Assembly: GCF_905220365.1 (NCBI RefSeq)
Contig: NC_061153.1
Location: 9,444,001 to 9,508,000 of the forward strand
Source: Vanessa cardui
Taxonomy: Eukaryota; Arthropoda; Insecta; Lepidoptera; Nymphalidae
Direction: 5' to 3'
DNA length: 64,000 nucleotides
Shown: piece after piece, positions 19,985 to 30,700 of the stretch
Layout: the number at the start of each line of letters is the position of its first letter
Numbering within the stretch: the stretch's first letter is position 1
Position numbers and translations under genes: made by a program
The notes under the pieces: generated by a model
Told to the model about the DNA's origin: nothing
What the model saw: the letters and a program-made list of their open reading frames with translations, nothing else
Database searches by the model: none

Positions 19985-21650
19985 CACTGTTGCGTGAGGC
20001 TAAAATAATATTACAGGATTACGAACACTGTGTTATAGAGTTTCCTACACCATGGATTTGTTGAGTGGACTGTATAATATGCGGATTTAATTGTTTACAA
20101 AGCGTTTTCGTAATGAACGAACGTTCGCTGCCACTGTCGAGGACCGCGCGCACTTCGTGGCGTGCACCCGACTGGCTACGTATTTTTACTATAGCTGTTG
20201 ACAACAAAACTGTTGGCGATTGAAATGTGCTATTACTTGCGTGAACGGAGTGTGCCTGAAATGAATGTGTATGTGCATGCGTGTTATCTAAGATGGTGGT
20301 ATTAACGCCGGCCGATTGCTCGGAAGACGCGAGCGTAAACGCAGATGAATTGTTTTGCTTTAAATTATTGGTATCACAAAGCAACGAATTATGTTTGTGG
20401 TCACATTTTCTAAATGGTCCGAACATACAATAATCGACCGTATGTCCAGGACGCATACAATTAATGCACTAATGTTTACACATGCATTAATGTTTCTCTT
20501 TAACAAAATTGAGTCTACTTTGAATGCTAAGATCGAGAAACCTTTGACACGAGTATAACGGATGATGTGAATTACACATTAAGCAAGCCTTGTACGTACG
20601 CGTGTTTCTTATGTTAGATTTATTTATTAATTTATTACATGTTACGTTACAATGAACTTTAGATGAAGATAGCTGACTATGTGTGTATTTCCTCGTGTCG
20701 TTTGTATTGTGTGTGCTAGGTTTAGTATGTGAAACTATGAGTGTTTCTAAAATATCGGCTTGGTTTTTGAGAAAATTTAATAAATCGTCTAATTTTGAAC
20801 AAGTTTTCGAATTTTCGAGCATCGTGCACTTATACTGTTCCCATTCGCGTTCTGAGGTAGGATCTAATTTAGTAACAGCGATGTAGATTATTAACATATC
20901 CCAATACTCAGTGGGTTCTCCTAAAAGCTTTGATGATCTTAAATTCTTTAAAATTGTATCAATGAGTTTACGTAACTGGGCCGGTGATTCTTTACTTAGA
21001 GAATGAATGGAAAATATGGATTTATCGTGATTGTGCACTAACAATTTTGTATTATCAAAACGATTAATTAACAACTCCCAAGCAACTTCAGAGTTATTTG
21101 CAGAAATTCTAAAGAATCTATAACTGCTTTGGCGTTAGCCTTTAACGACGATTTTAAATAATGAATTTTTTGAATTTGTGTGATTGTTTTACAATTATGC
21201 ACTAGAGACGTGAACGTATCGCGAAATTCTAACCAGTGTTCATATGAACCATCAAAATAGGGGATAGATTTGTTTGGCAATTTAACTGCATTAGAACTTG
21301 TGGACGGTGACTCAGACTTTTCATCAGAGGTGGTTAAACATTCCGCAAGGGATAAAACTAGGTAATATTCCCGTTCAAATGCTTCTCGCGATTCTAATTG
21401 CGTTTCTATATCAGATTCGGGGCTAATATCCTCTATTTGAGTCTGAACATGGTTAAAATCGTTCATTAAGCTTTGTGACCCTGCCACGCGTAACTTTAAT
21501 TCCACACGTTAATGTGGCGATAAATCTACACCTACATCCCACTCATGAATTTACATATTTTCTGAAATGCGTTAACCGACATTTGATAGATCCACGTTTT
21601 TTCTTAAGGTCTCTCATCATTACTTCTATTTTAGGTTCCGATGTAGCCAT
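19985..21650 (-). pseudogene. BEL/Pao retrotransposon gag-protease relic
   Basis: Minus strand from an ATG at 21650 (MATSEPKIEVMMRDL). Gag core (DUF1759-like) at 21505-21068 (VKLPNKSIPYFDGSYEHWLE, KIHYLKSSL) and 21074-20487 (INRFDNTKLLVHNH, LIDTILKNLRSSKLLGEPTE). Then a zinc-knuckle-like CLMCNSHHPLYSC. A retropepsin block is at 20456-20019 with AVLDSGSERSFI (active-site Asp-Ser-Gly). Several frameshifts and stops. The sequence stops at a palindrome at 19984, so RT, RNase H and integrase are missing. It is clearly related to, but different from, the element at 45381-51849. Confidence 0.85.
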
Positions 21651-22056
21651 TTTGTGAATATAAGAAATGCGAGTACTTACAGTTTAAGCTGATATAATGA
21701 CGTGTAAGCGGGCAAGCACAAATAACTGAAAAGCAGAGAGCACAGTATATTACACAGGTGAAAGGGAAAGCTTCGGAATGTTCTGGATGGCACGCCTTAC
21801 CAAAAGCACTGTAGTCGATGCCGATTTTCGTATCTCCTTTTGCCTTTGCGTCTTTCAAGCCAACGTCTGGTCTAGCTGCGTTGTAGATCCGGCGTCGAAG
21901 AACCAAAAAAATGTTGCGTATATTTCTAATTTATTAAGGTGGCAAAATGGAGTACTGGTGAATAAAAATTGCGTTTAAAAGAATGACCGTTTATTAATGC
22001 TTTACACGGTAAGAGCAGAATTCGAGTGGGTCGAGTACAAAGGTCGTCCTATTAGT
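21651..22056 (-). other. Probable BEL/Pao leader and LTR remnant
   Basis: Minus-strand upstream region of the gag relic. TTGGTTCTTCGACGCCGGAT at 21888-21907 is at the place and of the kind expected for a tRNA primer-binding site. The partner LTR was not found, so limits are uncertain. Confidence 0.35.
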
Positions 22057-22363
22057 CTGGCCTTTACTTGGTGGTAGGGCTTTGTGCGAGCCCGTCTGGG
22101 TAGGTACCACCCACTCATCAGTTATTCTACCGCCAAATAACAGTAGTCAGTATTGTTGTGTTCCGGTTTGAAGGGTGAGTGAGCCAGTGTAACTTCAGGC
22201 ACAAGGGACATAACATCTTAGTTCCCAAGGTTAGTGGCGCAGTGACGATGTAAGGAATAGTTAATATTTCTCACAGCGTCATTGTCTATGGGTGATGGTG
22301 ACCACTTACCATCAGGTGGCCCATATGCTCGTCCGCAAACCTATACCATAAAAAAAAAAAAAA
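22057..22363 (+). mobile_element. Lepidopteran-type SINE with poly-A tail
   Basis: TGGTGGTAGGGCTTTGTGCG, CCCGTCTGGGTAGGTACCAC, then TTCCGGTTTGAAGGGTGAGT, CATCAGGTGGCCCATATGCT and a poly-A run of about 13. I recognise this as a very common short repeat of butterfly and moth genomes. It is about 307 bp and non-coding. Confidence 0.8.
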
Positions 22364-22520
22364 GTCTATTCGCGCTAACATCATCATCGTCATCGCCGAT
22401 CAGCTGACCAATAGGATGCGTTGCGCGATGCATAGATGCGTCGACAGTAGTCTTCAGCAGTTTCGCTCAGGGCGACGTAGTTAATAGCTTCATATTGAAT
22501 GTGCTTCAAACCCGAACCGT

Positions 22521-23991
22521 TTTCAACCGACTTCAAAAAGGAGGAGGTTATCAATTCGTCTGTATTTTTTTTTTATTATGTTTGTTACCTCATAACTTTT
22601 CACTGGGTGGACCGATTTTGATAATATTTTTTTTGTTTGAAAGGTAGTGCTTGTCGTGGGGTCCCATTTTAATTTTTTTTTCCGATGATGGTATCCGTAT
22701 GAAAACGACATAAGTCTTAAATTTGCATTATGTATATGCGCGACAAATAGGTGAATAACTGAAAATCACGTTAACCAATTTTGATGATTCTTTTTTTATT
22801 ATAAAATATATACTTCAAGGGTAGTTTGGTGAAAGTTTGGTAAGGTTCTGAGTATAGAATCCATGACAAAATAAAGGAACAGAAGGGAACGGAACAATTC
22901 TGAGTAGCACGTTAGCGATACTCGGTCGAATCTTTTATATTTATAGGTTATTTGGATATTTGATTCACCTTCCGTAATGTGGTTATGTTTATGTAATTAT
23001 CATAGTCGAATATTATAATCAACTAGCTACCCACCCCGGCTTCGCACGTGTGCAATACTGATACTAAATATACTACAGATTTTGTTTATTTACGACATCA
23101 CATTGCAAACTTCTAAAATTATCAGTGTTTCTTTACTATATTGTTCATGTATTATTTATACAAACCTTCCGCTGGAATCACACTATCTATTAAAAAAAAC
23201 CGCATCAAAATCCGTTGCGTAGATTTAAAGATATAGGGACAGAGAAACCGACTTTGTTTTATACTATGTAGTGATGCAACTCTTAAACAGGGTGCTATTT
23301 GGGGCAGAATTTCTTAATGTCTGTATCAAATTTTGTGTATGTGATATGATGTCATATGATGTACGACATATATTAGCTCTTTTTCAAAGTTTTTTTGGTG
23401 GGGTCGATTACAGCTCTTTCGAGGGATCCTTGTCGCTTATGCCGCATGACGTATTAAAGCCGCATTTTCGAAAATTTATTTTTGCTTTATTCGCAAGTTT
23501 CCTTTGAAATTGTCCTCGAAGTAGTTTCTGACTCATATAAACGGAACGCTTTATCTATCCATATTAAGAAAAATTAGTTAGTCAACATCAGCTTCACTTA
23601 AAATCAATAAATAAATAAAAAAATTTAACAAAAAGAAAAACCGACTTCAAACAAAACACTATTTTAAAACAAATGAATATACACTAAAAAGTAATAAAAA
23701 TAATTGCGTATTCAACATATTTTTAGAGTCCTCCTAAGTAAAATGAAATGAAAAATATTAGACTACTTAAAAGTCGATTTACGATTATATAATGTAGTTA
23801 TAATTATTGCTATATTTGGAGTCGGTGTCAGCCAAGAAAACCCTACAGTATATCTATCAAAAAACAATACGAGAATACTTTAACAAATATGTTTTTTACA
23901 AATTACCTTTATACAATAATATACTGGACTGGATCAATAAAGGGGCTCGTATCGCTTCTTTCTTTTGATTGTTGGGGCAAGGGCATCGTGG
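22521..23991 (+). mobile_element. LEP-A copy 3, lacking the right tail arm
   Basis: Complete head (TTTCAACCGACTTC to TTTTATTATAAAAT), Helitron segment (23023-23274), left tail arm (about 23612-23836) and loop. It breaks off at GGGCAAGGGCATCGTGG before the right arm. The flank beyond 23992 is minus-strand LINE ORF1. Without the second arm the tail cannot fold back. Confidence 0.75.
23023..23274 (-). mobile_element. Helitron segment inside LEP-A copy 3
   Basis: Plus-strand CTAGCTACCCACCCCGGCTT to ATACTATGTAGTGA; on the minus strand it starts TC and ends CTAG with an A before the CTAG on the plus strand, matching Helitron insertion between A and T. Confidence 0.65.
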
Positions 23992-24155
23992 TTTTGGGCA
24001 AGAAATTCAATAAAAATTGATTTCTGTAATTGACTGTATGTCTCGATTATTTGATAGGATATATTGGTATTACAATCAGTTATGGGCTTTTGAGTGTCAT
24101 TGGGTGGACTATTTAAGTTCTGTCGTAGTTTGGGACTGTTATTATTTTGGGACAT
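23992..24155 (-). pseudogene. LINE ORF1 N-terminus, truncated
   Basis: Minus-strand start at 24155 (MSQNNNSPKLRQNLNSPP), low-complexity Asn/Ser/Pro-rich, then a helical part (IIETYSQLQKSIFIEFLAQN) cut off by the LEP-A end at 23991. It resembles N-termini of Jockey-type ORF1 proteins; no conserved domain is left. Confidence 0.45.
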
Positions 24156-24261
24156 CCACGTATATATTTTATTACCAAGTTTTTTTCGCCATTTTGTTTT
24201 TTTTCAAGAAGTCCTTTAGTTTTTTAAAGTGGATTTGTTGTGCGGGGGTTTGGTCGGGGTA

Positions 24262-24898
24262 TCAAAATCAAAAACCAAAATCAAAATATACTTTATTCAA
24301 GTAGGCTTTTACAAGCACTTTTGAATCGTCATATAACAATTAAGTGAAGCTACCACCGGTTCGGAAAGTAGATTCTACCGAGAAGAACCGGCAAGAAACT
24401 CAGTAGTTACTCTTTTTCAACATTTAAAAAAAATACAGTCATGTTAGTTAATACAATTATTTAAATTAATACATCCTGCCTGGAAGTCAACAGGTATTAA
24501 TTCCACGTTTTTTTATCATCTACAAAATCTTGTATCGAATAATACGCCTTTTTTACCAATGTATTTTTTATAAACGATTTGAATTTACGAGACGGCAAAG
24601 TTAAAAATATCTGCGGAATTTTATTTTAGAAATGGATACCTTGCCCCAAGAAAGCGTTTTTAACTTTGCGGAGTCGGAAACTTGGCGTTATAAGCTTATC
24701 CTTACTTCTAGTGCATATAGGTACAATGATTATCACTGATTTTATCAAAGTGATCAATGTTACTGTGAATATACATGATATTGTTGTAAATATATTGCGA
24801 TGCAACAGTGAGTATTCCTACTCTGTTAAAAACATCCCGAAGAGAGTCTCTAGCTTTTATTTTTATGTTTTTGTCAGTAATGTTGCTTTTTTTACTAA
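24262..24898 (-). pseudogene. LINE RT C-terminus and 3' tail
   Basis: Minus strand, in broken frames: LITPSFRLRKVKNAFLGQGI and KIPQIFLTLPSRKFKSF, the C-terminal tail of an insect CR1-like ORF2, followed by the 3' end CCGGTGGTAGCTTCACTTAA and TACTTGAATAAAGTATATTT. The same family tail is on the plus strand at 31728-32310. Directly upstream (24899) is ORF1 sequence, so the middle of the LINE has been deleted. Confidence 0.7.
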
Positions 24899-25375
24899 TT
24901 AATTGCTTGCCTCTTTAGAGTCAAAACATACTTTTATAGGGCGATTTGAGTTTGTTTTGTATTTTCCTATCCTTATAATGTTTAGCGGGTTTGGAAGATC
25001 CTCAACAAGAGAATTGAATATAGATATGACTGTATTCCTATCATAAGCTTGCTTTGTCTCGCGATTATCTGATTGCAATTCAGTGATTCCCGCTATGATT
25101 ATATTTTTTTGACGTTCAAGTCTATCATGAATTTCTCGAATAGTTTTTTCCTGATTTTCTAGCAAGCCGTTAGTAGTTGGCGACGATTCGTTTTTCAACA
25201 AAATAATGTCGCTCTCAATTTTATTTAATCTACTGTCCGAGGAGGATTAAATTTCTTAAGCTCTGTTAATTCTTTTACTATTTTATTATGTTCTGTAGTA
25301 AGAAATTCAGTTGAAGATTGAATATCATTTATTTGGTTTTTTAATTGGCAAATATGCCATATATGCCGTAAGTTA
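24899..25375 (-). pseudogene. LINE ORF1 (coiled coil + RRM-like start)
   Basis: A coiled coil, TEFLTTEHNKIVKELTELKK, at about 25370-25250. Then, after a shift, an open frame 25201-24899 with ENQEKTIREIHDRLERQKNI, IIAGITELQSDN and NIIRIGKYKTNSNRPIKVCF, which match the coiled-coil and RNA-binding blocks of CR1/L2-type ORF1 proteins. It is cut at 24899, where the 3' end of a LINE ORF2 begins, leaving an ORF1-plus-tail mini-element. Confidence 0.65.
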
Positions 25376-25599
25376 CATTGAAGTGTAAGTTGATATATAA
25401 CTTTTATTTCGTAAGTATTTGGGTTTGTTTTCCTGTGGCTTAATTTTTATTTAATTTAAAAAATAGTTGCTACACGTCTACTCTCGAACGCTGCACAGCA
25501 GCATATCTTTCTTTCTTTCTTTTCTAGACTTAAATGTGGAATCCAGTGAACATAATAAATTATTAGGACCTGACTGATTTGCTAATTCCGATGAATAAG

Positions 25600-26266
25600 T
25601 TTCATAATTGGCTCTAAGATTCCCTCCCATAATAGTACAAAACGTGAGTTGCTGTCAGTAATAGCACGTATTTTTGACCCTTTAGGTCTTTTATCGCCCT
25701 TTTTAGTATCAATGAAGATGTTATTGAAAAGGATGTGGTTAGACAAAATGTCATGGGACGAACCATTACCTTCGGAACTCAACTCCAGTTGGACAGCTAT
25801 TGTCAAGGTCCTGCCTCTTTTAAATAATTTTCGGATTCCACGCGTTGTGATATGCGATTCATGTGAAATGTTAGAACTCCACAGATGTATCTGAGCGTGC
25901 ATACGGTGCATGTGCCTACATCCGCAGTGTTAATCATGACGGTCAGTGCATGATTCGGTTATTGATGGCGAAGAGTCGTGTAGCACCGATCAAAACTACT
26001 ACGATTCCACGATTGGAATTGTGCGGTGCCGTAGTGGGAGCTCGGATTTATGAGAAGGTTTTAAACTCACTCCGAGTGAAGTTCGGCCGAGTTTATTGTT
26101 GGACTGACTCAACCATCGTTCTGGGATGGTTACAAATGTTGCCTTGAAGCTTCAATCATTTGTTCGCAACCGCATTGCTGAAATTTTAGACAAGGCAGGC
26201 AACTGTAACTGGCGGCATGTCACAACTAATAAAAACTCAGCAGATCTTATATCTCGTGGCATGGAT
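25600..26266 (+). pseudogene. BEL/Pao pol relic: RNase H region (left part)
   Basis: Plus strand: TKRELLSVIARIFDPLGLLS, then (shifted) RLLMAKSRVAPIKTTTIPRL, ELCGAVVGARIYEKV, YCWTDSTIVLGWL and RHVTTNKNSADLISRGMD, which match the RT-RNase H part of the BEL/Pao pol at 47059-48108 block for block. The Asp in WTDST and the following SAD/ISRG motif are RNase H hallmarks of this family. It is split by a Jockey LINE at 26267 and resumes at about 29465. Confidence 0.85.
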
Positions 26267-26326
26267 ATTTTTTTTTTTTATGGCATAGGTGGCAAACGAG
26301 CAGGAGGCTCACCTGATGGAAAGTGA

Positions 26327-27808
26327 CTACCACCGCCCATGGACATCTGCAACACCAGGGGGCTTGCAGGTGCGTTGCCGGCCTTTCAAAAAGGAGTACG
26401 CTCTTTTCTTGAAGGTTCCCATGTCGTATCGGTTCGGAAAAACCGCCGGCGAAAGCTGGTTCCACAAAGTGGTTGTGCGAGGCAGTAAATGTCTGAGAAA
26501 TCGCGCTGTTGTGGATTTTCGGACATCAAGGTGGTGCGGGTGAAACTTAAAATTTTGTCGAGATATCCGTAGGTGAAATTCAGCAGCCGGGATTAATCCG
26601 AACAATTCCTCAGAACATTCCCCGTGAAAAATTCGGTAGAAGATGCAGAGTGATCCGACATCTCTACGCAAAGCCAAAGGATCAAGGAGATCGGAAAGGG
26701 CTTGATCGTCGATAACTCGAGCCGCTCTACGTTGGATGCGGTCAAATGGAAGGAGCTGGTACTGGGGAGCACCCGCCCAGAGGTGAGAGCAGTACTCCAT
26801 GTGAGGCCGAATTTGCGCTTTATAAAGTTTTAGGCGATGGGCCTTGCTGAGCACGCCCAGCTTTTTTGAAGCCAATTTGGCTTTGCCTTCCAATTGACCG
26901 CGGAACTGAACGAGGCTCGAAATATCAACGCCAAGTATTCCGATACCACCTGTAGCGGCTATCGGAATGTTCTCAAATCGTGGAGATACGACAAATGGTG
27001 TTTTTTTAGCGAGTAACGCGCACACTTGCGTCTTTTTGGGGTTGAAATGGACTAGATTTAGCCGGCCCCAATTCGAGACTTCGTTTAATGAAGACTCGAT
27101 TTCAGACACAAGTTTGTTCCGGTTCTCTTCGACGTTTTCCCGAGAAATATTAGCGCGGCCGGTGTATAAGGTGTCAACGGTACTGTCGTCTGCATAGCAA
27201 TGAATGTTCCCGATTTGCAACAAATCATTGATATGCAGAAGAAACAGAGTGGGTGATAGAACGCAGCCTTGTGGAACACCAGCATTGACGAATTTTAAGT
27301 CAGAGCATGCACCGTCGACAACGACCTTGATGCTCCGATCTGCCAAAAAGCTGGTAATCCAATTGCATAATTTCCCGGGAAGCCCATAGGAAGGAAGCTT
27401 CGAAAGAAACGCTTTGTGCCATACACGATCGAAGGCCTTCGCTATGTCCAAGCTGGCTGCTAATGCCTCCCCCTTGCTCTCAACTGCTTCAGCCCACCTG
27501 TGAGTAAGGTAAACTAGAAGATCACCGGCTGAGCGACCCCGACGGAAACCGTACTGGCGGTCACTAATCAGCTGATTCTCCTCTAGGTACCGCAGGAGCT
27601 GGCAGTTAATAAGGGAATAAATTATCTTGGAGAGCAAGGAGGTGATGGCTATAGGCCTATAATTGGACGGGTCTGAGCGGTTGCCTTTTTTAGGGATCGG
27701 ATGCACCAAAGCTGTCTTCCAGGAATTCGGGACGACGCCTAATGTGTAGGATTGCTGGAAAAGACGCGTTAAGACCGGTGCCAACTCGGGAGCACATGTC
27801 CGTAGCAC
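26327..27808 (-). pseudogene. Jockey LINE reverse transcriptase (open 493 codons)
   Basis: All RT blocks are present in one frame: YRPIAITSLLSKI, RQYGFRRGRSAGDLL, SLDIAKAFDRVWH (first catalytic Asp), NAGVPQGCVLSPTLF, CYADDSTV (catalytic Asp-Asp), LNLVHFNPKKTQ and GILGVDIS. The C-terminal thumb follows (AQIRPHMEYCSHLWAGAP, RIQRRAARVI), and it ends RTCKPPGVADVHGRW. It would copy LINE RNA at a nicked target. The frame is cut off from the endonuclease by shifts near 27840-28090, so no full ORF2 product can be made. Confidence 0.9.
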
Positions 27809-28056
27809 GATTGGAGGGATACCATCGGGTCCTTTATTTTATTTACCAAGTGCTTTACGAACTGCACTTTACCGGAATTTAACCTCCGGCATCGTAGTAT
27901 CACACCGCGGAATTGTCGGTGGAGACTTTCCTTGGTCATCCAGAGTCGAGTTCGACGCGAAGAGAGAGTCTAGAAGATCAGCTTTCTCTTTCGCGGTATG
28001 GGCCAATGACTCACCGTCTCTGTGCAGAGATGGAAAAAATGGCTGACAGAAATTCC

Positions 28057-28458
28057 CTAAGACAGCCTTAGCGAGAGACCAGAACGCTCGTGTTCCGGAA
28101 GGAGACGCACCAGTCTCTCGCCAATTCTGCCAATGTACTCCGTCTTCGCCATAGCAATTACGTTTTTGAGGGACCTAGAGGCAGAGTTGTATTCCTTTTT
28201 AAATGCGCTGGTATTTACATCACGAGACGCAGATGCATTAGCCCAGGTTTGATAGCGTTCCCACTTTCGGCGTGATGCCGTTTTGCAGAAGCGACCAAAC
28301 CAAGGCTGGGACTTGCCACCGATGGGTACTGCAGAGTAAGGAATGAATAGTTCCATACCCTGAAGCACCACATCGGCAACAGAGTCGGTAGCAGCGTTCG
28401 GATCATCCGGCGAGAAACAAATCTGCCCCCATGGGTAAGATGCAAAAAAAGACCGCAT
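28057..28458 (-). pseudogene. Jockey LINE linker between endonuclease and RT
   Basis: 133 open codons with CKTASRRKWERYQTWANA and EYNSASRSLKNVIAMAKTEY, the basic helical linker of Jockey-type ORF2. It is separated from the endonuclease by a stop at 28462 and from the RT by a frameshift near 28090 and stops up to 27815. Confidence 0.75.
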
Positions 28459-28464
28459 CCCATC

Positions 28465-29316
28465 CTAATCTGCTGACTTGTAGTGCCATACTCGGCGGCA
28501 TCCAACAAAGCGAGGCCGTGAGTACCGCACAACCGGCACTGTACTCCGGACGAGACAGTGGTCAGACGAGCCCAGAGGGGGATCGACGATAACCTGATAG
28601 CCATCCAATTGCGAAGTCAGCAGAAGGTCCAACAGGGAAGGTGTATGATCCTCCACATCCGGTATTCGCGTTGGTTGGCGTTGGTTATTGAGAATAATGA
28701 TCTCTGCGGATGGAGTCTGCTGCAGCACGGAATCTGTAGCCATTTGGACGTGCTCAACCAGTCGGTCGGTTTCGGCATTACCGCTATGGGACCTATAAAG
28801 GCACGCATAGATTCGCGGATGGTCATCGCAGTCTACACGCAGCCAGATAATCGATAGGTCCTGTCCTTCAAGGCTGCCGAGGCGTCGAGAACAGATATCA
28901 TCTCTGACGTAAATGTATACCCCAGCTCGTGGTATAAAGGAATGTTCCAATTTGTACGCAGGGTACGAGAGAAAAGTCGTATCGGCAGGAGAAGATATCT
29001 GGGTCTCGGTTAGAAAGAGCAAGGCCGGCTTCGCCGTTTCCAGATGGTAGTGAACGGCGTTGGGGTTGGAGTTGAGTCCCCTTATGTTGCAGAAGGCCAC
29101 AGCGAGGGTGGTAGGGGTTGCCTTATGATGCCTGCTCCGCTTGCCCCGAACAGTGGCGAGCGCAAAATTGCCCCGCCCAGAATTCGGAGGGCAGCCTGGG
29201 CTTCCCTGCTCAGGTGGTGTATGTCCTGAGCATGGATGCCCAGAGAGAGAGTCTCCACTGCTGTCGCTGATGGTACCCTCCTGGGGTAATTTTACCAAAT
29301 TCTCCACAACCATCAA
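28465..29316 (-). pseudogene. Jockey LINE endonuclease with in-frame catalytic deletion
   Basis: Starts MMVVENLVKL. Endonuclease blocks: AVAFCNIRGLNSN (Asn), ALLFLTETQI (Glu), YACLYRSHSG, SLLDLLLTSQ and PLGSSDHCLV (Asp-His). Between SAEIIIL and TRIPDVEDHT the expected GDFN(A)HH block and about 25 more residues are missing in frame (near 28690), so the catalytic Asp/Asn and His of the centre are gone. The N-terminal 70 residues are Pro/Ser/Gly-rich. Confidence 0.85.
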
Positions 29317-29464
29317 GTTTTGGGGGGGAGTGGGATTGGGGCTCCGGAACTCTCACTTACCGGACGAAACGCGGTAGCATAGCTACCACTTTACGCCGAT
29401 TTTAAGTGAGAGAGTGGTACTTCCCCGGGCGTGCCGGCCCATTCGGCTGTAACCCGAAGGTATA

Positions 29465-29775
29465 CAGCAAGGCACTATCACTACTTGATATTAGTACCTT
29501 ACACGGGTATGGTATGTGGTGGCATGATTTTAATCGGTTTTCCAATTATTTAATACTCATTCGATGCGTTGCATACATGCTGCGATTCCTTAGAAATTGT
29601 AGAAAACTTCCTGTTTCACAAAAATCTTAACACAAGATGAATTACAAGAAGCATTAAATATTATTATAGTAAGAAGTCAAATTGAGTCCTTCCCCGAGTA
29701 TAAATTACTTATAAATAGACAAAACCTACCTGTAAAAGTTCTCTTCTTAAATTTAATGTTTATATTATAGATTCT
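29465..29775 (+). pseudogene. BEL/Pao pol relic, right part before integrase
   Basis: Plus-strand continuation after the Jockey insertion: ALSLLDI, FNRFSNYL, CVAYMLRF, then shifted LTQDELQEALNIIIVRSQIE, SFPEYKLLINRQNLPVKVL. It matches the region between RNase H and integrase of the element at 46850-47150. Stops and shifts. The integrase core that should follow is deleted. Confidence 0.75.
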
Positions 29776-29894
29776 AATAATATAATGCGAGGTTGAGGAC
29801 GTTTAGAGAACTCGACATTCTCTTATCATAAAAAGCAGGGTGCGTTACAGTCCATTCTTTTACAGTCCACTCATATTTTTACGAAATTATTATT

Positions 29895-29928
29895 TAGTTT
29901 ATTGTGTTCGTAAGAACACAATAAACTA
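29895..29928. repeat. Perfect 15-bp-arm hairpin at a BEL/Pao deletion point
   Basis: TAGTTTATTGTGTTC, loop GTAA, GAACACAATAAACTA. Followed by a (TA)n run at 29929-29949. It lies between two parts of the BEL/Pao pol relic, where the integrase core has been lost. Confidence 0.9.
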
Positions 29929-29949
29929 TATATATATATATATATATAT
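29927..29949 (+). repeat. (TA)n microsatellite
   Basis: About 11 TA units. Confidence 0.9.
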
Positions 29950-30155
29950 CCAAAGAGGAAATAAAGTTGGGTTACATGGTAGTGGTGAAGGAAGACAATC
30001 TTCCAATGCTGAAATGGTAAATCGGACGAATTGTTGGTGTCCATCCAGGATCTGATGGTGTTGTACGTGTGGTTGATATCCGGACGTCAGCTGGAGTAAT
30101 CCGTCGAGCGTTCAACAAAATTTGCCCACTACCAGTTTCTACTGATACTTGTTGA
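29950..30155 (+). pseudogene. BEL/Pao integrase C-terminal domain
   Basis: KLGYMVVVKEDNLPMLKW, then IGRIVGVHPGSDGVVRVVDI, RTSAGVIRRAFNKICPLPVS, and a stop at 30153. This is the C-terminal domain (DUF5641-like) that closes pol in BEL/Pao elements. One in-frame stop follows LKW. The next bases, GGAGCTTTCAACGTCCAGGG, correspond to the tract before the 3' LTR in the element at 45635. Confidence 0.85.
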
Positions 30156-30182
30156 AAGAGGAGCTTTCAACGTCCAGGGGCA

Positions 30183-30261
30183 TGTTCGAGCGCCTGATAA
30201 GTTTAAAGAGCTCACTTATGAGTTAAATTTAAGTTATATTTTTATGTACAACGTTCCGAAG
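30183..30261 (+). mobile_element. Start of the 3' LTR of the BEL/Pao relic
   Basis: TGTTCGAGCGCCTGATAAGT begins immediately after the polypurine-like tract, the place where the LTR starts in the related intact copy. It ends in a (TAA)n run, so only a short piece is left; no partner LTR is seen. Confidence 0.5.
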
Positions 30262-30700
30262 GTGATTAATAATAATAATAATAAAGATTTATTGGTCAAG
30301 TTGCACTACAACACAATAACAATCTTATTCACATATAAAAACAGTATAAAAAACACAATAAAATAAAATTACACAAAAAAAAAATTAATATTATAATAGA
30401 AAAAGGGAAGAAAAAAAAAATTGTGCTGCAGTACAACAATACCAAATGGAGATTCGCTCAGTAAAAGAAGAAGCATCAATGATGCTTCTAAACTGATTTT
30501 CAGCGGTCTCCAGAAGGTATGCGCTGACAGCTGTGACACAAAAAAAAAAAAATAGTAATAAAAGTAATACAAAGCAAATCTAAACACTAAAAACAAGCAA
30601 AAAAAAAATTCTTACAATAATATAACGAAAGTAATTAAAAAAAAATAATAATAATAATAAAATGATAACAATAATAACAATAAACAGTCCTAGCGGAACG
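30262..30700 (-). other. (TAA)n run and probable retroposon 3' tail, AT-rich
   Basis: On the minus strand TGACCAATAAATCTTTATTA followed by TTA repeats is a usual LINE 3' end. The body to the right is A-rich with no recognisable frame. Further AAT-repeats lie near 30645-30662. Confidence 0.4.

Larger units (their letters stand above)
26267..29464 (-). mobile_element. Jockey-type LINE, nearly full length, inactivated
   Basis: Minus strand: 5' leader (29464-29317, GGGCCGGCACGCCCGGGGAA), single ORF (endonuclease, linker, RT), and a 3' end with poly-A (26279-26267 on the plus strand as a T-run). It is inserted into a plus-strand BEL/Pao pol gene. GC content is clearly higher than the surroundings, as is typical of this LINE family. 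No ORF1 is present. No clear target duplication was found. Confidence 0.85.
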
